A DNA stretch of 64,000 bases from Hormiphora californensis (lineage: Eukaryota > Ctenophora > Tentaculata > Cydippida > Pleurobrachiidae), in NCBI GenBank assembly GCA_020137815.1, contig CM035350.1:6893447-6957446 (forward strand), in the 5' to 3' direction. A program made the position numbers and the translations under genes. Shown here piece after piece: positions 56,263 to 64,000 of this stretch (position 1 is its first letter; each line of letters opens with the position of its first letter). The notes beneath the pieces are model-generated. The model searched no databases, was not told the DNA's origin, and saw only the letters and a program-made list of their open reading frames with translations.

Positions 56263-56879
56263 TGCTTTGTAGACATTGTGATCATGTCTGATGTCGAGAT
56301 CCCAATTCCAGTCACGTGACCTTTAAATAGCGAGAGAGTGATTGAAGTAGAGAGCAGCATCTGTCTGGTATCCTACAGCTTGTTACCACTTCCAGACACC
56401 ATGATCATGTCTGCTTGGTCAAGGTGAAAAAGGAGAGCGGTATCCTTGCAGTAACACGTGACGAATTCGTGTAAGAGGCCTCATTAGCCCACTAGAATCA
56501 GCTGGACATGTGATCTTTGAGGGGTAAAATGACCTAAATTTGGCCTAATTAGAGCGTGTTACATCACTTTAAACAGTTCCTGTGAACAGACGGTAAAAGT
56601 TATCAACTTGTAAAGCAGACAAAACATTCAAAATTGTCTTATCTGTCTCTCCTAAAAATCTGAACTCTCTATCTCATTAGACTCCAGAGATATGACTGTG
56701 TAAAGTTGGAGGAGGTTTTATGGTAATAAGTTCATTCAGGAACACGGAAACTTTCTAAAAATCTGGGAGAATAAATGAGAAATTATGTTTTATCGTGTCC
56801 CAAAATTTGAAGTCGAAAGATGCTTTAGTTTTTACACAATTTGAGATAGAGCAGTCTCAGTCATTAAAAATCACACAGT
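55583..56879. repeat. Giant inverted repeat, about 1.3 kb
   Basis: The two arms of about 620 bp are near-identical reverse complements from ACTGTGTGATTTT to AAAATCACACAGT, meeting at a (CT)n tract (56208-56259). Differences are isolated base changes. No coding capacity and no clear target duplication seen. Confidence 0.93.
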
Positions 56880-57058
56880 ATTTAGTAATAAATAGAACTG
56901 ATATAATATACCACTATATATTATATACTACTGATGATTGGTGCCTCCTCGTGGGGCATCATGAAACAATTGTATAGAACCTTAACAACTTCCGTTGTTT
57001 TTAATTTGTATATCTAACTATATCTAATGCAAATTTGCACGGAAATGTGACACCCTAT

Positions 57059-57142
57059 CGTCAATGTGACGACGTGATCCGTCAATGTGACGACGTGATC
57101 CGTCAGCGTGACGACATGATCCGTCAGTGTGACGACGTGATT
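57059..57142 (+). repeat. 21-bp tandem repeat, 4 copies
   Basis: Unit CGTCAATGTGACGACGTGATC. Each copy includes TGACGACG, resembling a CRE/bZIP half-site. It lies about 500 bp upstream of the first GPCR. Confidence 0.85.
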
Positions 57143-57630
57143 CGTAGGTATCACGTATCACACGTGTTGAGAACTGCTTGCGACTTGAGGGGTCACATCA
57201 CATGTATAAAAGGGAGAGAAAGAGAGAAAAAGAGAGGGATCACATCACATAGCATATAGCAGACAGGCAGAGAGAAAAACAGACCCCTCGATTTGCGATC
57301 GGTACGATCGCCCCAGTTTTGCTAGTTATATACCATTAGAATATCTTGACCTATACCCTTTGAACTTTAAGGTGACGATATGCTTACTAAGCATTGCTTA
57401 ACCATAACGCATTAACGCGTAAAACGCTCTAAAAAATATCTAAAATACTAATATCTGGCCTTTGATCTTGTTTTTGTAATGGATAATGGACATTAGCATT
57501 TCCCCACCAAAATATTTTTCCCATTTGTTGGATTCATTAGCGTTTTTAGCCGCATATATATACTGCCTTAGCCGGCGTCCTTTAACAAAAACTCTCAAAA
57601 CCTGATTCACACAGGAGCTGATATATCAAG

Positions 57631-58671
57631 ATGAACGATACCACGTCCGGGGAAAATGTTCTGGACATGACGACTGCTCAGGTGGTCCCCCTGGGTGTCT
57701 TCTGTTTCTTCATGGCACTATTTGGTATCCTTGGTAACGGTGTCGTCCTCTACTCCTCCCTGAGGTACAACGCAATAAAGCTGGATAAGGTGTCCCTGGT
57801 GTTCGTTAGAAACCTCGCCCTGGCTGATATCCTGTATACAGCGTGTGTCATTGTCCCTCAGTTTGTTACGTACACGGTACAGCGGTGGATCCTTGGTCCG
57901 GTTTACTGTGTGATACAGGGTCAGGTTGGTATTGTCCCGGTATCTGTCAACACCCTCACTGTCCTAGCGATAACCGGCTACCGGCTAAAGGTCGTCTTGT
58001 CGCCCTTTAGAGATATAACCGTGTCCGTGGCTCGCGGCATTGTCGCCTGCATTTGGTTTGTTGCCTTGGTACCCATGGGAGTCTTTGCATCCTACCACAC
58101 CAAGTCAGAGTTTAAAGAAAAGTTTGGTCGGTGTCTGACCGATATCTACGATAATGATGCAGCTCGGGGCCCAGTGATGACCTGCATCGGGGTGATTGTC
58201 ATCTTGCCTCTCTTCGCTATAACCGGTATCAATATGGGCCTTCTGGGGGTTGCTGCACGGCACAGGTCAGCAGGGTCATCTCACAGTTTGCCCAATTTCA
58301 AGGCACTCATCATGGTCTGCTCTCTGTCTGGCCTTTTTATTGTTAGTTGGAGCCCATACCTAGCATTTACCTTTCTCAAAATGCGCCATCCAGAACTACC
58401 CCAAGTGCTCGACCTGATTGCCTTTCACTTCATCTTTCTCAACTCTTTTGGAAACCCCATCCTTTATACCCTGACCAACCGGAGGTTTGGGGGATACATA
58501 TACACGACCCTGAGGAGAGCATGTCGGTGTGTTTCACTTCCTGAGATGCCGGCAGGGTCCAGTTCGGGATCAGCACCGTCTAAAATCAAGGCGCCTGTCA
58601 GTCCTAATGTTGCATGCAGTAGTCGACCCACTGCATCGTCAACTACTCAGGAGGCAACTTCGAAAGTATAA
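57631..58671 (+). CDS. Rhodopsin-class (class A) orphan GPCR, copy 1
   Basis: Intronless, 346 residues. Seven hydrophobic segments. Seen: N-glycosylation site at N2 (NDT), TM1 ILGNGVVLYSSL, TM2 LALADILY, the TM3-entry Cys in GPVYCVIQ, a GYRLK in place of DRY, SWSPYL in TM6 and NPILYTLTNRRF in TM7, then a Ser/Thr-rich tail suited to phosphorylation. It signals from the plasma membrane through G proteins (family knowledge); the ligand is unknown. Its first 66 codons are almost identical in DNA to copy 2. CAG lies 16 nt before the ATG. Confidence 0.9.
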   Translation: MNDTTSGENVLDMTTAQVVPLGVFCFFMALFGILGNGVVLYSSLRYNAIKLDKVSLVFVRNLALADILYTACVIVPQFVTYTVQRWILGPVYCVIQGQVGIVPVSVNTLTVLAITGYRLKVVLSPFRDITVSVARGIVACIWFVALVPMGVFASYHTKSEFKEKFGRCLTDIYDNDAARGPVMTCIGVIVILPLFAITGINMGLLGVAARHRSAGSSHSLPNFKALIMVCSLSGLFIVSWSPYLAFTFLKMRHPELPQVLDLIAFHFIFLNSFGNPILYTLTNRRFGGYIYTTLRRACRCVSLPEMPAGSSSGSAPSKIKAPVSPNVACSSRPTASSTTQEATSKV

Positions 58672-58843
58672 AAATACAACTTTTCCTACCTTTCGCCCCC
58701 CTTCCCTGGAAAACTCTAGTCCGCTGAGTGAGGCTAAGAAACCTATCTCTTGAGTAGCAGCTTTCGACTCTTTGGTTTGCTCCCTATAATTGTCACAAGC
58801 CTTAGACAACGGGAATTATTCTTCACATTCTCAAATTAGTAAG

Positions 58844-59815
58844 ATGTTACTCTCTACGGCGGTGATGAACGATACCACGTCCGGGGAAAATGTTCTGGAC
58901 ATGACGACTGCTCAGGTGGTCCCCCTGGGTGTCTTCTGTTTCTTCATGGCACTATTTGGTATCCTTGGTAACGGTGTCGTCCTCTACTCCTCCCTGAGGT
59001 ACAACGCAATAAAGCTGGATAAGGTGTCCCTGGTGTTCGTGAGAAACCTCGCCCTGGCTGATATTTTGTACGCTGTGTTTACTGTTGTCCCTAGTTTTGT
59101 AGCCTATGCCTCCCGAGACTGGGTCCTGGGTCCGGTGTATTGTTTCGTAAGTGCCCAGTTGTCTCTCTTCCCAGGCTTGGTAAACAGTCTCCTGGTGATG
59201 GTTATAGCCCTATACCGTCTCGTTCTCCTCTACTCTCCCTTCACCATCCCCCGGTGCTTCCACGCTCGAGTCCTCTCCGCTGGGCTGTGGCTCTTTTCAC
59301 TATCACCCACTATCATCAGTCTGTCCTACCGGTCCCGGTCCATATTCGATACCAGCAATGGTCTGTGCATCTCTGAGATCTACAGGAAGGAGGACTCGGG
59401 AGCATCGGAGTTGGTGATGATGTTTGTTTCTGTGTGCATAATGCTGCCAATACTGGTCATCCTGGTGGCTAATTTGGCTCTGTGCTGGGCGGTGGTGAGG
59501 CTAACCACCACCACGGGAGGTAGGAACAAGTCGGTGATAATGACGTGTGCCCTGGCCGGCACATTCCTGGTCAGCTGGGCTCCTTTTGTGGCATACAACG
59601 TGATGGAGCAGACGACAGATACCATACCACAGGATCTATACATTGCCTCCTTTGTGTGTATCTTCCTCAACACGGCTGCTAACCCCATCCTGTACACCCT
59701 CACCAACCGGAGGTTCTCCAGATATGTCGTGGGGCTTATCCAGCTGAAATGGGCCAGGGCCAAATCGGTGTCTTTCGTCTACAACAGGGCAAATACTTCA
59801 TCAACTTCGACATGA
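58844..59815 (+). CDS. Rhodopsin-class orphan GPCR, copy 2
   Basis: Intronless, about 324 residues from ATG 58844 (a second in-frame ATG at 58865 aligns with copy 1). Seven TM segments, TM2 LALADILY, GPVYCFVS, LYRLV replacing DRY, SWAPFV in TM6, NPILYTLTNRRF in TM7 and a short Ser/Thr tail. After TM2 it diverges widely from copy 1, including the extracellular loops and TM5, so the two likely recognise different ligands. It starts 172 bp after the copy 1 stop, same strand. TTAG lies 4 nt before the first ATG. Confidence 0.9.
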   Translation: MLLSTAVMNDTTSGENVLDMTTAQVVPLGVFCFFMALFGILGNGVVLYSSLRYNAIKLDKVSLVFVRNLALADILYAVFTVVPSFVAYASRDWVLGPVYCFVSAQLSLFPGLVNSLLVMVIALYRLVLLYSPFTIPRCFHARVLSAGLWLFSLSPTIISLSYRSRSIFDTSNGLCISEIYRKEDSGASELVMMFVSVCIMLPILVILVANLALCWAVVRLTTTTGGRNKSVIMTCALAGTFLVSWAPFVAYNVMEQTTDTIPQDLYIASFVCIFLNTAANPILYTLTNRRFSRYVVGLIQLKWARAKSVSFVYNRANTSSTST

Positions 59816-61439
59816 TGATGTGAACTCTTATCTAAGGACTATTACATAGCAACTAACTTTAATGGGTTTTGGTGCATTCTTGATAATATGTGACACGTGT
59901 GTATTTAGAATTGAAAATACTGCTGTATAAACACAGGTAATAATTTTACCCTGAAAGTCACTTTCAGGGTAAATTTTTGATACTTTCTTTCTCTTTTTGT
60001 TTCGTGTTATATATTTCATATGAATTTGTTCTGTGCTGGTTAGCGAAGTTGTTTTCAGTTTTCCACTATAACTAACATGCTGAAGGGGTGATAGTTGTCT
60101 GACAGAAAAGTGCGAAGGTTTACCATGTTTGGGGCTTGGACGTTGGACCAGATGCGGGAAGTGAAATGATGCTTTTGGCGACCGGCATGGGCGTCCATCA
60201 AGGTTCAGCGGCAGCGATCTGGGCTCGGGACTGGGAGCTTGGACATAAAGTATAAACACTCTTCTTTATTGTCCGTGTCAGTGACGGTTCCAGGCCCCAT
60301 TTTAGTTTTTTTTTACACAACCCCATTTTACGGGCGCGATTATAATCTGGGTGCCTTGCAGCCTGTTTACAGGTGCGCGCTACCAAAAGAGTATACTTAG
60401 ACCGACTTTTTTCAAACGGCTATAGCCATGGAACCACATGGCCGATTTGAGTAAACTAAACGGTATCAGTCAGAGAATCGATAGCCCTAACCGATAACCC
60501 CAAACCAAACCCTAACCAGACCCGGCCCTAACGGATAGCCCTAACCCGTCGTGCGCGCCAAAACTACGAATTGTTAGCAATGAAAGGCACCCAGATTTTA
60601 ACGGTTTCCCCATTTTACTTTTAGTCGGTCGAAGTCTATTCGTAAGACCTGTTTAGATACACACACTCGCCCCCATTGTTCCAAAACAAACGCCAGCTAA
60701 ACAAGCCAGGGAATAGGGTTCTGGATAGAAGAGACAACACGCCGACACAAGGTCTGGATGGAAAAATGATTAAAAAACGGGGAAAATAAAAGAAAAGATC
60801 AATATCCGGGAAACAATAAATGATTAAAAAACAGTCAAGATCTCAGCTCGGCCGGTCGCGCGACGATGCGACGTAAAAATGCAGTTTGGCTATTCGACGC
60901 TAAAAAACACAAAGTACAACTGCGCGGCGCATATTTATGCGCAGCGTGAACTACAAAATATTTTTGAATTTCAAGTCTTCAAAATAAACTTCCCAAAGTG
61001 GCGTTAAGTTTTGATTTTTGAAATCGCTGTTCGACTTTCGAGCGTCCCTTTCGCCGTCCTCTTGTCAACTGACAGAAGGATGTACAACCCTAACCCATCT
61101 TTAAGTGGTAATACATGAACTACCATCCACGGTCTAAACTTTTTAGTTTTTACGGCCCAGGAAAATGATCATGTCCGGATGGGGCTGTCGAACACAGTGG
61201 TCACGTTTTAACCTGAAATCTTTAGTGTAATTTTTCCGGTGTAAATTGATCAAAATAAAACATTCTTATGATTGAACGAAGGGCTGCTCAATAGCTTCTT
61301 TGTGATAATCACTACAGACATCTCACCAACCGCCAACGTAGTGTCTGGTCAACTTTAAAGTTGCGCTATTTGCTAATTGCGTTGTACATCCTCTTTGTGC
61401 GGTTAAATGTAACAATTTTACTCTTCCCTATTTAGTACC
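59816..61439. other. Intergenic region between GPCR 2 and TPR
   Basis: Contains a 13-bp-arm hairpin TTTACCCTGAAAG/CTTTCAGGGTAAA just past the GPCR (59946-59978), an inverted repeat ATAATCTGGGTGCC (60338-60353 with complement near 60586-60600) that may be a MITE of about 340 bp, degenerate CCCTAA-like sequence (60485-60550), and a GCGC-rich palindromic stretch near 60920-60950. Upstream promoter DNA of TPR. Confidence 0.45.
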
Positions 61440-64000
61440 ATGACAACTGTTGAGAGTCTCTTGTCGTGGGACTCTCACAAGTTAGACCAAATCACCGGAG
61501 AAAGCGGGGAAGTTGCAAAGATTGTAAACGTCTTCCGTGAGTTTCTCCTGACTGTCGTGGATGAGAGACAGCGATTTTCTGATGAGAGAGGTGTATGGAT
61601 ACAGCAGGTTAAGGTATGTTGTGTTCAGTCACTGCTTGGTGTGTTCTAAAAAGCAATATCAATCTTACCGTGGGCCACACGAATCATGTATTCCCAGAGC
61701 GTTATTTGTAAATTGTATTTTACTTGAAATACACAGTTGAATAATTTCAGGTAGCTGAGGTGAACGCTGAACAGAGATGTAGTGAGCTACAAAATCAGTT
61801 GTTTGATTTGACCTCCAGGCTTCGTCGCGAGGCTACAAGAAAAGATGATGCTGAGAAGCGACAGGAGAGCACGGAGACGACTCTCTCTGATTTGAGACAG
61901 AAGATAGAGAAGTTAACCGGAGAGAAAGCAGAATCCGCCGCCAATGTCACTCAGATGGAGGTGGATATGAACAACTTAAAAGTAAAACTCGAGGATGCGA
62001 TGAGAAGGTAAAATTGTTGAAAACCAGTTTTAAAACAAATTGTCACACACTATTTTAAATTTGTTTGCAGATTGCAGTTTAAAGATACGGAACTGAAACG
62101 CATGGCTCAAGATTGGGAGGGATTGACGGTGAAAGAGGCCTCTCTCAGTAAGCTCCAGGCTGAAACAAGGAGCAAACTGAGCGACGTGAAAAACAGAGAG
62201 AACTCACTGCAATTCAGAGAGGAACGAATTACACAAGAAAAGGTATACACACATGGAGCACAAATCAGTCATTGGCTGATACATAATACAATTGAAAACA
62301 TGACACGAAAACCAATCAACTGTCAATATTTAAATACGGCGTAATGAATTGTTGTTCCCACAGTGTTCCTTCTTACTGAACCGACTCACTACACTGCCTT
62401 ATCTCCCAGGATCTTGTTACTGAGCAAACTAAATGGCTCACAGAGGAGTTGAGTTCCAAAACGGAGGAGTTATCCAAGCTGAGGCAGAGCACCACCGAGT
62501 CTATTTGCCGGCTGAAATCAGAGCTGGCTGAAAGGAGTGAGGAGGTGGCCTTCCTTAGTGTAAGTTCAATAACAGATGGAGAATTCAACAACACACCCTC
62601 ACAGATGGGAGAAACAAGTATGGTCCCCCTTCCTTGGTAACAAATATTAGTTCATTCCAATCTCCATAGTCCATACCAGTCAAACTTATTATAAGGTCAC
62701 GGTCAAAAAGTCTGCTGAAAATCGATATACTTTTGAATTTACTCAATCGTGGATAAGATCCTCTCCATGGACAAATTTTTCGAACTCAACCCACTCAAAA
62801 TTGTTCAAATTTTATTAATCTGAAAAGTCCAATATAATTGCTTTATCTGTTTCTCTGTAATCAGCACTTAAAAAGTGTGGATAACAAATCGTGTGGATAA
62901 CGGGCTCAACCGCATGATGATCGTGCTAGCAATATGAAATTTTAGTATACACAAGAATGGGTACTCACAATATGAATTATTTTGTTTTTATCTATTTTTT
63001 TACTCAACTTGTGTGGATAACATCAGTTTCCATCATAAATCGTTACTCAACCGTATGAAAGAGAGTACATTTGGTCTTTATTTCGGGTTTATTGGCTAGG
63101 GCTAACATTTTTCTCGGAAAATAAGCTTCCACTTTAACAAAAGGATAACTCAACCGGTGTGGATAACCATTTTTGTATCCTTTGGTCAGCATTAGACATT
63201 TCGATTCTCATTTATCCACATCGATTGAGTAATTTATATGACCAGGAAATTACATGTAGAGACCAACCTCAACCAACAAGGAAAGTTTCCGAGCAAAAAT
63301 TAACTCAACCGGTGTGGATAACGTCTCTTTACTGTTTAGAGGATTTTAGCAGAAAATCGAAGTTATCCACACTTGTTGAGTATCGAATTGGAGCTAATCT
63401 AGCTTGTCCATCGATTAGGTATCGATTAGGAATATTTCACAAGTTGAGTAACCAAAATTGTGGATAATTTACGCATCATCAAGTTTGGGAGGCTGTGTAT
63501 CCACAATGGTTGAGTAAAACTTGCTCAACCGTATGTGACGAGGTTCCCACAACAATTATTATTGCAGTTATCCACAAAATGGAGTCATAGTTACAAAGGT
63601 TACTCAACCAGGTGGATATTCTTAAAACTTGTGTTTTTATCCACACTGGTTGAGCAATCGATTTAATTATTTAAAATTAATATAATTTAAACATATTTTG
63701 ACCTGCTTACAAAATTTCAAGTGTCTAGAAGGTGTCTAAGTGGTCTAAAAATTGGTTTCAATAATTTTGGTCGATTTTTCGAAACCCAAAATATCGAAAT
63801 TTCAGCAGACTTTTTGACCGTGACCATAACTGGTTCCGTGGTGCCAGGTATAGCAGGTTTCAGGTATATATCTTGGTTCCAGGTGTATATCTAAGTGTCA
63901 TATGGCAGGTTTCAGGTACATATTTAAGTGTCATATGGCAGGTTTCAGGTACATATTAAGTGTCATATGGCAGGTTTCAGGTCTCTCATCTGTAGAACTA
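61440..64000 (+). CDS. TPR: Nuclear basket nucleoporin TPR (Megator/Mlp), N-terminal part
   Basis: Exons seen: 61440-61613, 61751-62007, 62071-62242, 62410-62559; phases agree and 251 codons are open. The last donor (CTTAGT|GTAAGT) leads into an intron that runs to the right edge. The protein is almost all coiled coil. Its REERITQEKDLVTEQTKWLTE and SSKTEELSKLRQ resemble the animal TPR N-terminal coiled coil, which forms the nuclear basket of the pore and controls mRNA export and spindle checkpoint proteins. A TAG precedes the ATG by 4 nt. Full TPR is over 2000 residues, so most is off-window. Another long coiled-coil protein is possible but less likely. Confidence 0.78.
62695..63825. mobile_element. 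1.13-kb TIR element with motif array
   Basis: TIRs GGTCACGGTCAAAAAGTCTG (26 bp at least) at 62695-62720 and inverted at 63800-63825, flanked by ATAA on both sides (62691-62694, 63826-63829), so a 4-bp target duplication. No transposase frame. Inside are ten exact TGTGGATAA/TTATCCACA 9-mers plus near-matches, each often paired with CTCAACC/GGTTGAG, in both orientations. Inserted in a TPR intron. Confidence 0.88.
63856..63985 (+). repeat. 33-36-bp tandem repeat, about 4 copies
   Basis: Unit GGCAGGTTTCAGGTACATAT followed by TAAGTGTCATAT repeats to 63985, just right of the TIR element; may continue past the window. Confidence 0.85.

Noticed and set aside
57059-57142. CRISPR array
   Set aside because: The 21-bp units are directly adjacent without spacers, in a eukaryotic context.
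60485-60550. Interstitial telomere
   Set aside because: Only degenerate CCCTAA-like units with other spacing, too short and irregular.
62695-63825. DnaA-box array (TTATCCACA) as a bacterial replication origin or bacterial contaminant
   Set aside because: The 9-mer matches the DnaA box, but the array lies in a spliced animal gene's intron within TIRs and a target duplication, has both orientations, and no bacterial gene is nearby. The match is treated as coincidence of motif.

Overview
This is animal nuclear DNA. Most protein genes carry GT-AG introns of about 90 bp and up. The gene set includes a dynein-arm assembly factor (DNAAF2/Kintoun), an RBMS-type two-RRM protein, an anoctamin, the nuclear-basket protein TPR and two rhodopsin-like GPCRs. 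Intergenic and intronic DNA is full of GA/CT microsatellites, short inverted-repeat transposons and a Penelope retroelement. I cannot name the species. A small invertebrate or non-bilaterian genome fits the short introns and tight gene spacing.

Layout. 1-1314 (-) is the 5' part of an anoctamin, intronless as far as seen. 3384-9966 (+) is an EF-hand / coiled-coil / dynein-stalk-like protein whose middle exons are full of frame breaks. 10293-12451 (-) is mitochondrial ATP synthase beta, and 12676-15844 (-) is the DEAH helicase DHX16. 18283-23584 (-) is RBMS and 24091-24977 (-) is an ornithine-type mitochondrial carrier. 25983-27458 (+) is an HROB-like gene, and 27778-34664 (+) is DNAAF2 with a small membrane-protein gene nested antisense in one intron. 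36.4-46.2 kb is repeat-dominated: a Penelope element with an inverted partial copy of itself, split by a 4.4-kb LINE. 50749-52451 (+) is a six-exon gene I do not recognise, reconstructed from splice sites. 57631-59815 (+) is a tandem GPCR pair, and 61440 to the right edge (+) is the start of TPR.

Three points stand out. (1) Almost every gene start has a YAG acceptor-like triplet a few bases before the ATG, and several same-strand neighbours sit 170-320 bp apart, which suggests spliced-leader trans-splicing. (2) A 1.13-kb TIR element inside a TPR intron holds about a dozen copies of a composite two-part motif in both orientations. (3) Single-base frame breaks occur in conserved single-copy genes, which points to residual assembly error, so broken frames here should not be read as pseudogenes without checking.
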